This document shows, in pieces, positions 50,294-58,715 of a stretch of 64,000 nt of DNA. Each line of letters starts with the position of its first letter. Positions within the stretch are counted from its first letter, which is position 1. Location of the stretch: contig CAKTPM010000001.1 of the NCBI GenBank assembly GCA_934591705.1, positions 1 to 64,000 on the forward strand. The letters are read 5' to 3'. The notes under the pieces are model-generated. The model worked only from the letters and a program-made list of their open reading frames with translations. It was not told the DNA's origin and searched no databases. This DNA is from an uncultured Oscillospiraceae bacterium (GTDB lineage Bacteria; Bacillota; Clostridia; Oscillospirales; Oscillospiraceae). The position numbers and the translations under genes are program-made.

Positions 50294-51064
50294 TTACTGC
50301 TCTTTCTGCTCCTGGGCCAATTCGTCCAGGGCCTGCTGATAGACCTTCTTTTCATGGCGGGAGTGGATCACGCTTTTATCAAACCGCTCCCACATATCCG
50401 GCCGGCGGGTGATGGTGCGCTTATAGCTCTCCTTGGTGCGCCAGTCGGCCACATTGCCGTGGTGCCCGGACAAAAGCACCTCCGGCACCGCCCGACCGTG
50501 CCACACCTCCGGGCGGCTGTACTGGGGGTATTCCAGCAGCCCTGCCCAGTGGCTCTCCTCGGTATAGCAGCTCTCCTCCGGCAGCACCCCCGGTACCATG
50601 CGGCACAGACAGTCGGCCACCGCCATGGCGGGTATCTCCCCGCCGGTGAGAACAAAATCTCCCACGGAGAGCTCCTCGTCCACGCACTCGTCGATAAACC
50701 GCTGGTCGATACCCTCATAGTGCCCGCAGACCAGGCAGATGTGTCCGTAGGCGGCGATGAGCTCCTTGGCCACCTGCTGGGTAAAAACCCGCCCGCAGGG
50801 GGAAAGGTAGATGGTGCGGGGCCGCTGCCCCGCCTCCTGGCAGATGTGCTCCCAGCAGCGATAGAGAGGGTCGCACTGCATCACAGCCCCCCGGCCGCCG
50901 CCATAGGGATAGTCGTCCACCTGCATCTGCTTGTTGGTGGTATAGTCCCGGATCTGGTGGCAGCGGATGTCCACCAGGCCCTTGTCCCTTGCCCTGCCGA
51001 TGATGGACTGGCCCAGCATGCCCTCCACGGCATCGGGGAAAAGCGTCATAATATCAATTCTCAT
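50294..51064 (-). CDS. trmD: tRNA (guanine37-N1)-methyltransferase
   Basis: A 256-residue SPOUT methyltransferase that adds a methyl group to G37 next to the anticodon. Motifs are DDYPYGGGRGAVM, CGHYEGIDQR and SVGDFVLTGGE, the last forming part of the trefoil knot SAM site. It overlaps rimM by 11 bases, as in many bacteria where rpsP-rimM-trmD-rplS cluster; here rplS is 9 kb away. Confidence 0.96.
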   Translation of the reverse strand: MRIDIMTLFPDAVEGMLGQSIIGRARDKGLVDIRCHQIRDYTTNKQMQVDDYPYGGGRGAVMQCDPLYRCWEHICQEAGQRPRTIYLSPCGRVFTQQVAKELIAAYGHICLVCGHYEGIDQRFIDECVDEELSVGDFVLTGGEIPAMAVADCLCRMVPGVLPEESCYTEESHWAGLLEYPQYSRPEVWHGRAVPEVLLSGHHGNVADWRTKESYKRTITRRPDMWERFDKSVIHSRHEKKVYQQALDELAQEQKEQ

Positions 51065-51563
51065 CCGTTGCCAGCCCCTTCATCATGTGTACCCGCACCG
51101 TGCCGGCCTCCACATCCACACCGGCGATGAAGACCCCGGGCACGGCGGGAATGAGATACTCCCGCTCCCCCTTCACCTCGTAAACGGCGTGGGCGGGATA
51201 GTGCAGCACCCGGTGCAGCAGGCCCAAGGTCTCGCCGGTGGCATCATCCACCACGGTGCAGCCCACCAGCTCCGCCTCGAAGCATTCTCCCTCCGGCAGG
51301 TGGGCGTCCTCCCGGCGCACCGCCACGCTCTTGCCCTTCAGGGCCAGGGCGGCATCCATATCCTCCACGCCGGGCAGCTTCAGCAGTACGGTGGATTTGT
51401 GCACCCGGGCCGCGCTGACCGGGGTGAGCTTACCGCCGATCAATAGCTGCTTGAACCCGGCGATCTCCGCCGGGTCAAACGCCGGCAGCGGGTTTACCTT
51501 CACTTCGCCCCGGATGCCGTGGGCGTTTACCACGGTGCCCAGGGGTATCTCCTGTAATTTCAT
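51054..51563 (-). CDS. rimM: Ribosome maturation factor RimM
   Basis: A 169-residue 30S maturation factor. The N-terminal domain has IPLGTVVNAHGIRGEVKV, the family's start, and the C-terminal PRC-barrel domain ends with IPAVPGVFIAGVDVEAGT. It starts the rimM-trmD pair behind a strong promoter at 51608-51636. Confidence 0.95.
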   Translation of the reverse strand: MKLQEIPLGTVVNAHGIRGEVKVNPLPAFDPAEIAGFKQLLIGGKLTPVSAARVHKSTVLLKLPGVEDMDAALALKGKSVAVRREDAHLPEGECFEAELVGCTVVDDATGETLGLLHRVLHYPAHAVYEVKGEREYLIPAVPGVFIAGVDVEAGTVRVHMMKGLATDEN

Positions 51564-51607
51564 CTGTCCTTGCTCCTTTTCCCGGAAATGATGCTTCTTC
51601 AGGGACT

Positions 51608-51636
51608 ATTATAGCGGATCGCCGCCGGGTTTGCAA
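51608..51636 (-). promoter_or_regulatory. Sigma-A promoter of rimM-trmD
   Basis: Minus strand: -35 TTGCAA (51631-51636), 17-base spacer, perfect -10 TATAAT (51608-51613). Confidence 0.85.
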
Positions 51637-51716
51637 GATTGACGAATCTGCTCCGCGAAGTCGGCTCCCGGCCGGCTTCTTTTTCTGTGATTGGAAAATA
51701 TCTCCGGCGGGCGCAC

Positions 51717-51745
51717 TTTTCAAATGCGTAAAACGGTGATATACT
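51717..51745 (+). promoter_or_regulatory. Candidate promoter of the M29 aminopeptidase gene
   Basis: -35 TTTTCA (51717-51722), 17-base spacer, -10 TATACT (51740-51745). A second overlapping TATACT follows at 51745-51750. Confidence 0.6.
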
Positions 51746-51782
51746 ATACTGCGAAGTTTCTGTGAAGTTCAGGAGGCAAATC

Positions 51783-53006
51783 ATGAAAAAAAGTGTTTTA
51801 CGCAGTTATGCCCGCCTCATCGCCCGCACGGGCGTGAATGTCCGGCCCGGACAGGAGGTCTTTATCGACGCCGACTTAGACCAGCCGGAATTCGTGCAGA
51901 TGGTGGTGGAGGAATGTTATAAGTGCAAGGCGAAGAAGGTAGTGGTGAACTGGAGCTACGAGCCCCTGCAGAAGCTCCACTACCGCTATCGCACCGACAC
52001 CGTGCTGGGCAAGGTGGAGGATTATGAGCTCGCCCGCCTGCAGCACTATGTGGATGTGGTCCCCTGCCGCATCTACCTCCTCAGTGAGGACCCCGACGGC
52101 CTCCGGGGCATCGACCAGGCCAAGATGGCCAAGGCCCAGCAAAAGCGCTTTCCCATCATCAAGCCCTATCGGGACAAGCTGGAGAACCGGTATCAGTGGT
52201 GCATTGCCGCCGTGCCCGGGAAGGCCTGGGCCAAAAAGCTCTTCCCGGAGCTGCGGGTGTCCCAGGCGGTGGAAAAGCTCTGGGAGGCCATCCTCTCCAC
52301 CTCCCGGGTCAACGACGATCCCATTGCCGCCTGGGAGGCCCATAACCGGGACATCCACAGCCGCTGCGACTACCTCAACGGCCTGGGCATCCGGGAGCTG
52401 CGCTATCACGCCGGCAACGGCACGGACTTCACCGTGGGCATGATCCCGGAGGCCCACTTTTCCGGCGGCAGCGAGAGGAGCTTGCAGGGCATCACCTTCA
52501 ACCCCAACATCCCCTCGGAGGAGTGCTTCATCTCCCCCAAGCGAGGCGTGGCGGAGGGCATCGTCTATGCCACCAAGCCCCTTTCCTACCAGGGACAGCT
52601 TATCGACAAATTCTGGATCCGCTTCCATGAGGGCAAGGCCGTGGAGTGGGACGCGGAGGTGAATCGGGAGCTGCTCACCAAGCTCATCACCATGGACGAG
52701 GGCAGCGCCTATCTGGGCGAGTGTGCCCTGGTGCCCTATGACAGCCCCATCCGGCAGAGCGGCCTTCTTTTCTACAACACCCTCTTTGATGAAAACGCCG
52801 CCTGTCACCTGGCCCTGGGCATGGGCTTTGCCGATACCGTCAACGACTTTGACAAGCGTACTCTGGAGGAATGCCGGGCCCTGGGCGTGAATGACTCCAT
52901 GGTCCACGAGGACTTTATGATCGGCTGCGCCGACATGGACATTGACGCTCTCTGCGCCGATGGGCGCACCGTGCCCATCTTCCGCCAGGGCAACTGGGCC
53001 TTTTGA
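51783..53006 (+). CDS. Aminopeptidase, family M29
   Basis: A 407-residue dinuclear-metal aminopeptidase of the AmpS/PepS type (M29). Family features are TDFTVGMIPEA, FNPNIPSEECFISP with metal-binding Glu residues, and NDSMVHEDFMIG with the histidine and glutamate late in the chain. It trims peptides in the cytosol. The ATG at 51783 has CAGGAGG upstream. It is a single-gene unit with a strong terminator. Confidence 0.93.
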   Translation: MKKSVLRSYARLIARTGVNVRPGQEVFIDADLDQPEFVQMVVEECYKCKAKKVVVNWSYEPLQKLHYRYRTDTVLGKVEDYELARLQHYVDVVPCRIYLLSEDPDGLRGIDQAKMAKAQQKRFPIIKPYRDKLENRYQWCIAAVPGKAWAKKLFPELRVSQAVEKLWEAILSTSRVNDDPIAAWEAHNRDIHSRCDYLNGLGIRELRYHAGNGTDFTVGMIPEAHFSGGSERSLQGITFNPNIPSEECFISPKRGVAEGIVYATKPLSYQGQLIDKFWIRFHEGKAVEWDAEVNRELLTKLITMDEGSAYLGECALVPYDSPIRQSGLLFYNTLFDENAACHLALGMGFADTVNDFDKRTLEECRALGVNDSMVHEDFMIGCADMDIDALCADGRTVPIFRQGNWAF

Positions 53007-53016
53007 GCTCCCGCAG

Positions 53017-53052
53017 AAAAAATTTCCTGTGCCGCGGCACAGGAAATTTTTA
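53017..53052. terminator. Bidirectional terminator after the M29 gene
   Basis: A 16-base perfect inverted repeat (53018-53033 and 53036-53051) with A and T runs at the ends. It also ends the convergent ogt gene. Confidence 0.92.
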
Positions 53053-53541
53053 TTGCCGCGCGCCCTCATGCCGCAGCAGCCACGCCTTTACGGCCAGGCC
53101 GCCTGCGTAGCCGGTGAGGCCGCCGTCCGCGCCGATAACGCGGTGACACGGGATGATGATGGAGATGGGGTTGCGCCCCACCGCGCCTCCCACCGCCTGG
53201 GCGGACATCCGCTCCCGGCCCATTTCCCGGGCAACGGCCCGGGCGATAGCGCCGTAGGTGGCGGTCTCCCCATAGGGGATCGCCAGCAGATGGCGCCACA
53301 CGGCCTGCTGAAAGGCGTTTCCCTCCGGCGCAAGCGGCAGAAGCCCGGGCGACGGCTTTTTGCCGCTGAAATAGGCGTCCAGCCACTGCGCCGCGGCGCG
53401 CAGCAGCGGCGTTCCCCGATATTCGCCGTGCAGGTCGGCCGGGGCGCGGCGCTGTCCCCGGATATAGAGGCCCTTCAGCTCATCCCCTGCGCCGCAGAGG
53501 AGAATTTCCCCCCAGGGCGCGGCATAGCGCAGCAGGTCCAT
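53050..53541 (-). CDS. ogt: Methylated-DNA--protein-cysteine methyltransferase
   Basis: A 163-residue suicide DNA repair protein that takes the methyl group from O6-methylguanine. The active cysteine is Cys132 in PCHRV, preceded by VGRNPISIIIPC. The FQQAVWRHLL recognition-helix area and IPYGETATYG are typical. It is expressed from its own promoter at 53566-53594. Confidence 0.95.
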   Translation of the reverse strand: MDLLRYAAPWGEILLCGAGDELKGLYIRGQRRAPADLHGEYRGTPLLRAAAQWLDAYFSGKKPSPGLLPLAPEGNAFQQAVWRHLLAIPYGETATYGAIARAVAREMGRERMSAQAVGGAVGRNPISIIIPCHRVIGADGGLTGYAGGLAVKAWLLRHEGARQ

Positions 53542-53565
53542 TCGTCCACCCCCCCTTTTTCTCCC

Positions 53566-53594
53566 ATCCTACCGCCGCCGGGGCTTTCTGTCAA
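53566..53594 (-). promoter_or_regulatory. Sigma-A promoter of ogt
   Basis: Minus strand: perfect -35 TTGACA (53589-53594), 17-base spacer, -10 TAGGAT (53566-53571). Confidence 0.7.
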
Positions 53595-53600
53595 GAAAGC

Positions 53601-53629
53601 TTGCACATCTGGGAAAAATTTGCTACACT
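53601..53629 (+). promoter_or_regulatory. Sigma-A promoter of the DJ-1 family gene
   Basis: -35 TTGCAC (53601-53606), 17-base spacer, -10 TACACT (53624-53629). Divergent from ogt, with the -35 boxes seven bases apart. Confidence 0.7.
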
Positions 53630-53659
53630 GGAGTCGAAATATAGCTTGTGAGGTGTACC

Positions 53660-54205
53660 ATGAAAAACGCCGTTATCTTTCTGGCCGACGGGACGGAGTC
53701 CTGCGAGGCGCTGATCACCGCCGATCTTCTGCAGCGCGCCGGCATCCATGTCACCACGGCCTCCGTAATGGGGCGCCGGGAGGTGCTCGCCGCCCCCAAG
53801 GCCCGCATCACCGCCGACTGCACGGCGGAGCAGGCGGACTATGACCGGGCGGATGTGCTGGTGCTCCCCGGCGGCATCCCCGGCGTGGATCACATCCGCG
53901 CCAACGGGACCGCCATGGCCCAGGTCCGCCGCTTTGCCGATGAGGGCCGGCTCCTGGCCGCCATCTGCGCCGCGCCGGGCATTCTCTCTGATCTGGGGCT
54001 CCTGGCGGATAAGTGCGCCACGGTGCACCCGGAATGCACCGCCGGTTTTCACGCTAAGCGCATCAGCGGGGAAAAAGCCGTCACGGACGGCGCCATTATC
54101 ACCGGTCAGGCGCTGGGCGGCGCTTTCGCGTTCGCCCTGGCCATCATCCGGGCCCTTTTGGGGGAGGAGGCCGCGGCGGCCACGAAAAAGCAAATCTGCC
54201 TGTAA
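53660..54205 (+). CDS. DJ-1/PfpI family protein
   Basis: A 181-residue member of the DJ-1 group. The nucleophile is Cys103 in LAAICAAPG, and a glutamate in DGTESCEA near residue 13-16 would contact it. TITGQALGGAFAFAL-type sequence near the C-terminus is typical of bacterial YajL/DJ-1 proteins. Members have been linked to glyoxal detoxification and thiol protection; the role here is open. The ATG at 53660 has GTGAGG upstream. Confidence 0.9.
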   Translation: MKNAVIFLADGTESCEALITADLLQRAGIHVTTASVMGRREVLAAPKARITADCTAEQADYDRADVLVLPGGIPGVDHIRANGTAMAQVRRFADEGRLLAAICAAPGILSDLGLLADKCATVHPECTAGFHAKRISGEKAVTDGAIITGQALGGAFAFALAIIRALLGEEAAAATKKQICL

Positions 54206-54220
54206 CCTGCAAAAATCCGT

Positions 54221-54246
54221 GCGGCGCACCCGGGAGGGTGCGCCGC
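54221..54246. terminator. GC-rich hairpin between convergent genes
   Basis: An 11-base perfect inverted repeat (54221-54231 and 54236-54246) with loop GGGA. It lacks a T-run, so it is a weak terminator at best. Confidence 0.5.
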
Positions 54247-54270
54247 GCTGTTGTGCATCAGCCGATCATC

Positions 54271-54915
54271 TCACGCGCCCTTGAGCCCCTCATACTGCGC
54301 CTTGGATTCATACACCGTCAGATACAGCCGGGGCGCATAGGCGAGCACCCGGGTGCCGCCGGCGGAGGTGCCCGCATAGACGGTTTGCGTGTTGGCCAGC
54401 TGATAGACCGCCACGCAGTAGCCGCCGGATACCTCCGCCGTCCAGCGGGCACTCTCCGTCAGATGGGGCTTATCGGCTGCCGCCGGGTCATCTGTCCAGG
54501 GCTGCGCGGCAAAGGCGTTGTAGAGAGCGTCCTCCTCCAGGCCGCCGAAAAGCGCCGAGGCCAGTTGGAAATACCCCTGCCAGTCCCCCCAGGAGAAGGT
54601 GGGCCGCTCCTCCAGTGATGCCCCCAAGACCTGCACATAGAGCACCCGCCCCGTATCTGTGGAGGCCCCGGACACAAAGGTTTTTGCCGAAGGGTCTTCC
54701 TTATGAGCCGGGTCCCGCAGGACATAGGTGGTCAGGTCGCCGAGGGTCTCCGTTTCCTCCGGGCAGAGCACCTCCGGCAGGTCGGTTTTCTCCAGGGCGG
54801 CACGAATCGTCTCCTCCGTCACGGAAAACGCCGCACTGTCTGGTTCTTTGCCGCAGGCAGCAAGGGAAAGGGTGATGAGAACACTTAAAAGCATGCAGAT
54901 CACTCGTTTCTTCAT
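54271..54915 (-). CDS. Predicted lipoprotein
   Basis: A 214-residue protein with a lipoprotein signal: MKKRVICMLLSVLITLSLAA then the lipobox cysteine near residue 21, followed by GKEPDS. The mature part is soluble and aromatic-rich; no domain is recognised. It would be anchored on the outer face of the membrane. The ATG at 54915 has AGGAGG upstream. It appears to be on its own. Confidence 0.7.
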   Translation of the reverse strand: MKKRVICMLLSVLITLSLAACGKEPDSAAFSVTEETIRAALEKTDLPEVLCPEETETLGDLTTYVLRDPAHKEDPSAKTFVSGASTDTGRVLYVQVLGASLEERPTFSWGDWQGYFQLASALFGGLEEDALYNAFAAQPWTDDPAAADKPHLTESARWTAEVSGGYCVAVYQLANTQTVYAGTSAGGTRVLAYAPRLYLTVYESKAQYEGLKGA

Positions 54916-55211
54916 GGGGATGACCTCCTTTTTTATTTTTCGCTGCGCGGGACAGCGTGTCGCGGTTTCTACCCACAGGATACGGGAAACGCCGTTCTTC
55001 GTCCAGCAACAGGAGGTTGCGTTTTGCCATCGCACGGCCTTTTTTGGGCAACCTGAAGTTGCCTGCCCTGCTTTTGCGGAATGGATGCATTTTCACTGCT
55101 GCCCCTATAGGAGATCAAACCCTCCGGCTAAGCCGGAGGGTTTGATCTCCTATATAGATTATTCTGTCGGGCACCGGTGTTTTTCAATGGCTTTATGGGC
55201 CGCACCTCTTT
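54916..55211. other. Non-coding gap with a long palindrome
   Basis: No convincing gene is seen. It separates the lipoprotein gene from the end of the F420-type operon and holds the near-perfect palindrome described at 55106-55154. Confidence 0.4.
55106..55154. repeat. 49-base near-perfect palindrome
   Basis: Two 24-base arms (55106-55129 and 55131-55154) meet at a single base, giving a very stable hairpin. It lies 57 bases downstream of the RibU-like gene on the minus strand. It could be the operon's terminator, although the T-run is missing on that strand, or a dispersed palindromic repeat. Confidence 0.7.
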
Positions 55212-55775
55212 TCAATTCCCGTTGTTTTTGGCCGCCACGGCCACTGTGACCCGGTGATACAGAGGTACCAGACACACGCCGTCCAGCACGCACTTGAGGC
55301 CGTTGAAGGGCACGATGAAGGGTATCTGCGCCCAGATCGTCTCGATGCTCGAGCCGTACTGCAGCTGCAGGATCACCAAATTCAGCGGGACGGAGAAGGC
55401 CATTCGGGCCAGGGATCCCACGGTGATCGCCAGAGCAAAGCGCCCCAGGGAGCCGCTTTTCCTGCGCAGCAGCGTAAAAACCAGCAGGAAGCAGCCGCAG
55501 GCCAGGAAATCCGCTGTCAAGCCGTAAAGATTCGTTCCGAAAATGAAAAACGAGAGCAGCTCCTTTACCAGCAGGGCGCTCAGTCCCCCCAGTCCCGGCA
55601 GGGCCAGGGCCGCAAACAGCAGCGGCACCTCTCCGATGTCCATTTTTAGAAACGGCGCCGCCGGAAAAATGGGAAAGCGGGTGAATTTCGCCAGCAGGAT
55701 GGACATGGCCCCCAGCTCCGCGATCAGCACCATCCGAAACGCCTTATTGGTCCTTGCTTTTTCAAAAATGTTCAT
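55212..55775 (-). CDS. ECF transporter S component, RibU-like
   Basis: A 187-residue membrane protein with about six segments. FPIFPAAPFLKMDIGEVPLLF in the first third resembles the substrate-binding loop of RibU-type riboflavin S components. It is the last gene of the F420-type operon and has no FMN riboswitch of its own. Flavin or deazaflavin transport is inferred from similarity and place. The ATG at 55775 (GAAGG seven bases upstream) is chosen over one 21 bases earlier. It would need a shared ECF energising module. Confidence 0.7.
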   Translation of the reverse strand: MNIFEKARTNKAFRMVLIAELGAMSILLAKFTRFPIFPAAPFLKMDIGEVPLLFAALALPGLGGLSALLVKELLSFFIFGTNLYGLTADFLACGCFLLVFTLLRRKSGSLGRFALAITVGSLARMAFSVPLNLVILQLQYGSSIETIWAQIPFIVPFNGLKCVLDGVCLVPLYHRVTVAVAAKNNGN

Positions 55776-55813
55776 TCCTTCACCTTCTTTAAGCATCCTG
55801 CACCGCCGGCGGC

Positions 55814-56887
55814 TCAGACTACATATTTTTCGTAAGGCATCTCACAGAGATAGCGGTCGCGGCGGTCCACAATGGTGGTGACCACATTCTTGCCGGGACC
55901 CAGGCGGCGGGCGATCTCCAGGGCGATGAGCACATTGGCACCGGAGGACATGCCGCAGAAGATGCCCTCCTCCCTGCACAGGCGGTTTGCCATGTCACGC
56001 GCCTCCTCGTCAGTGACCAGGAAGCACTTATCGGGATAGCCCGCCTTGACCATCTTATGGATGATGGATTCCTCTGTGACCCACTTGTCCAGGCCCATGG
56101 CGGCGGCCACCTTATGGCGGGCGTCGGAGACCTTGTACTCACCGTAGTCGCACTCCCGCTTGGGCAAGCTCAGATAGCACTCGCTGCCGCTGGGAACCAC
56201 ACCGAAGGTCAGCGCGGGATGCACGCCCAGCTCCGCCAGGCCCTGGCACAGCCCATAGAGGGTGCCGCCGGCAGCCACGGAGCAGCCGATGGCGTCGATC
56301 TGGCCGTCCAGCTGCTCATAGATCTCCCGGGCCATGGCCTTCTGGCCGTCCAGATTCGCCATGTTGTAGATCTGGTCCACCCAAACGGTTTTGGGATCCT
56401 CATCCTCCATCCGCTGGCAGTCCATTTTCGCTGCCAGCACATGGGGGATGTCCGGCTCCTCCTTGGAGAATTCCTCCACCTGCTCCGGCGTCAGATAATC
56501 CGAGGGCTCGCTGGACACGGTGACCTCAGGGCCAAAGGCCTGGGTGATCTGCATACGGGAGTTGGTGGCGCCCTCAAACTGGTAGCGGTAGAGGACCAGC
56601 CGGGCCTTGAGGCCCTTGGCCGCGCAGACCAGGGCCAGGGCGGGGGCGGTGTTGCCGGCGGAGGCCTCCACTACCACGCCGTCCGGCGGCAGCTGCTTGC
56701 CGTTCCAGGTGTTCCCCTCCTCGGCGGCGTTGACCATGGCCAGGGCCATGCGGTCCTTGTAGCTGCCGCTGGGGTTAAGGTGCTCGAGCTTTACAAATAC
56801 ATTGGCGCCCACATCCCTGCCGATCTTATTGAGCTTCAGCAGCGGCGTGTGGCCGATGGCTTCGGTGATATTGTTGATATAATTCAT
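55814..56887 (-). CDS. Cysteine synthase-family PLP enzyme
   Basis: A 357-residue fold-type II PLP enzyme. Lys44 in NPSGSYKDRMAL is the expected PLP lysine, EASAGNTAPALAL the phosphate/asparagine loop, and SSGANVLIALEIA the C-terminal loop. It is longer than CysK and resembles cystathionine beta-synthase or related lyases without the regulatory domain. The true reaction is unknown. The ATG at 56887 has AGGAG nine bases upstream; a TTG six bases earlier is worse. It lies in the F420-type operon, which is an unusual place for such an enzyme. Confidence 0.85.
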   Translation of the reverse strand: MNYINNITEAIGHTPLLKLNKIGRDVGANVFVKLEHLNPSGSYKDRMALAMVNAAEEGNTWNGKQLPPDGVVVEASAGNTAPALALVCAAKGLKARLVLYRYQFEGATNSRMQITQAFGPEVTVSSEPSDYLTPEQVEEFSKEEPDIPHVLAAKMDCQRMEDEDPKTVWVDQIYNMANLDGQKAMAREIYEQLDGQIDAIGCSVAAGGTLYGLCQGLAELGVHPALTFGVVPSGSECYLSLPKRECDYGEYKVSDARHKVAAAMGLDKWVTEESIIHKMVKAGYPDKCFLVTDEEARDMANRLCREEGIFCGMSSGANVLIALEIARRLGPGKNVVTTIVDRRDRYLCEMPYEKYVV

Positions 56888-56916
56888 AACCAAATGCTCC
56901 TTACGGTTTCAGGTTT

Positions 56917-57924
56917 TTATGGGCGGATGATCTCCCGCGCCAGGGTGTCCACCAGCTCCAGGGGGGACTGGTTGGGCAGCTCGAAGGCAATGGGCATAGA
57001 CACACCCGCCGCGTTGATGGCCGCCAGCTTATCCCGGCAATAGGCGGCATTTCCGGCAATGGCCAGCTTGTCCACGATGTCGTCCGTGACCAGGGGGATG
57101 ACCTCCGCCGTCCTGCCCTGGGCCAGGGCGTCCTTAAAGGGCCGGATGATCTCCTCTGTCAAACCGGCCTCAAACATGATGGGGTGATAGCCGTGGATGC
57201 CAATGAACTTTGCAAGATATGGCCGCACCAGATCCCGGGCCTCCTTCTCCTTGTCGCTGACCGCTGTGGGGAAATAGGCGGCCATCTTCAGCTGTTCGGG
57301 ATCCCGGCCCGCCGCCTGGGCCCCGGCGGAAATGTGCTCCCGGGCGTAGGCGATATAGGGCAGCGATGTACACGAGGAGAGCACCACGCCGTCGGCGATC
57401 TGGCCGGCCTTGTACAGGGCCTTGGGGCCCTTCACGCCCAAATAGACCGGCATGTCGGAGCGGTATGGCTCAAACTCCAGGTGGATGTCCCCGGTCTTGA
57501 AAACCTCGCCGTTATAATGGGTATGGCGGGTATTGACCAACTGGCGGATGATCTCCGCCGCCTCGGCGGCGGCCTGGATAGGTTTCACAAAGGGGATGCC
57601 TGCCTTGTCCTGGATCCATCCCTTGTTGCTGCCGCCCATGCCCAGGATCAGCCGGCCGTGGGAGAGGGCGTCAAGAGAGGCCGCCTCCATGGCAGACAGG
57701 GCGGGATGGCGGGTAAAGGGGTTGATAACGCCTATGGCGATCTGAATTTTTTCCGTGTTCAGAGCGCAGGCGGTGGCGGTGGAAAACGCGCCGCCGTAAA
57801 AGTAATCCTCGAAGATCCAGCAGGCCTCCAGGCCGGCCTTTTCCGCGCTTTTTACCATGGCGATGGTATCCTCCAGGGAGTGCCCTCCGAAGATACCGAA
57901 GCTTAATCCGTACTGGTTGCTCAT
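56917..57924 (-). CDS. LLM-class flavin/F420-dependent oxidoreductase
   Basis: A 335-residue TIM-barrel enzyme of the luciferase-like monooxygenase superfamily. The N-terminal YGLSFGIFGGHSLEDTIAM and the central GRLILGMGGSNKGWIQ (cofactor phosphate-binding) are typical. Several relatives are annotated as methylenetetrahydromethanopterin reductase. Members use either FMN or F420. The adjacent cofE and npdG suggest F420. It starts three bases past the cofE stop. The substrate is unknown. Confidence 0.85.
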   Translation of the reverse strand: MSNQYGLSFGIFGGHSLEDTIAMVKSAEKAGLEACWIFEDYFYGGAFSTATACALNTEKIQIAIGVINPFTRHPALSAMEAASLDALSHGRLILGMGGSNKGWIQDKAGIPFVKPIQAAAEAAEIIRQLVNTRHTHYNGEVFKTGDIHLEFEPYRSDMPVYLGVKGPKALYKAGQIADGVVLSSCTSLPYIAYAREHISAGAQAAGRDPEQLKMAAYFPTAVSDKEKEARDLVRPYLAKFIGIHGYHPIMFEAGLTEEIIRPFKDALAQGRTAEVIPLVTDDIVDKLAIAGNAAYCRDKLAAINAAGVSMPIAFELPNQSPLELVDTLAREIIRP

Positions 57925-57927
57925 AGC

Positions 57928-58710
57928 TTATAGCTCCTCTCCTTTTGTATTCTGCAGAGCCGACAGGAACACATCCCGCGCCTGCTCCCGCACCGTTGAA
58001 GCGGCCGCGTCCTCTCCCGACAGGGAAAGGCCCCGGATCAAAACGACGGGGCGGCTGGCGCCGCTTTGCTCCATCAGCAGCGTGGCCGCGGCGGCCAGCT
58101 CATCGCCTACCGCCTCCACACTGCTGTGCATAACTCTTCCGTCACGGTCCCTTTGGCCGATATAGCTCTTGAGCAGCGTCGTGCCGCTGGCGCCGATGAC
58201 AATGCCGCCGGCACCCTCCCGGAAGGGCCTTCCGTGGGTGTCGCAGATCACAACGCCCAGCCGACAGCAGAAGCGCTCCTCCAGGGCACGGCGCAGCTGC
58301 GCCGCAGAGCGATCGGGATCCTCCGGCAGCAGCACGGCGCTTTGCTCCCCGGCATTGGAGCAGTCCACCGCGGCGTTGGCGCATACAAGGCCCAGGTGCT
58401 GGCGGCAGAGCAAAAGCCCCGGGCCGGCCCACAGAACCTCGTCGGACTCCTGAAGGATCACCTCTACCAGAGGCGGCTCCTTCCCCGTGCGCCTGGCAAG
58501 CGCCATGGCCCGAGGGGACGGCGTCACCTCCGAGAGCCGGCGGATGCGGCCCTCTGCCTTGGAGACGATCTTGTGCGCCAGCACCAGGATGTCCCCGTCC
58601 CGGGGCAGCAGCCCCTCCTTTTCCAGGGCGTCTCCCAATATCCGCCCCAGATCATCGCCGGGGTGGATGCTGCCGATGCCCTCCGGCGCAAAAGCCTGAT
58701 AAGAGACCAT
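57928..58710 (-). CDS. cofE: Coenzyme F420-0:L-glutamate ligase
   Basis: A 260-residue CofE homologue. CofE adds glutamates to the lactyl phosphate tail of F420-0 using GTP. Family stretches are well kept: AHKIVSKAEGR (45-55), GLVCANAAVDCSN (107-119) and VVICDTHGRPFRE (153-165). The gene is flanked by npdG and an LLM gene with gaps of 3-5 bases, so it is surely in one transcript. No cofC, cofD, cofG or cofH is in the window. A different glutamate-accepting cofactor is possible. CofE-only function is therefore open. Confidence 0.88.
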   Translation of the reverse strand: MVSYQAFAPEGIGSIHPGDDLGRILGDALEKEGLLPRDGDILVLAHKIVSKAEGRIRRLSEVTPSPRAMALARRTGKEPPLVEVILQESDEVLWAGPGLLLCRQHLGLVCANAAVDCSNAGEQSAVLLPEDPDRSAAQLRRALEERFCCRLGVVICDTHGRPFREGAGGIVIGASGTTLLKSYIGQRDRDGRVMHSSVEAVGDELAAAATLLMEQSGASRPVVLIRGLSLSGEDAAASTVREQARDVFLSALQNTKGEEL

Positions 58711-58715
58711 GGCCC

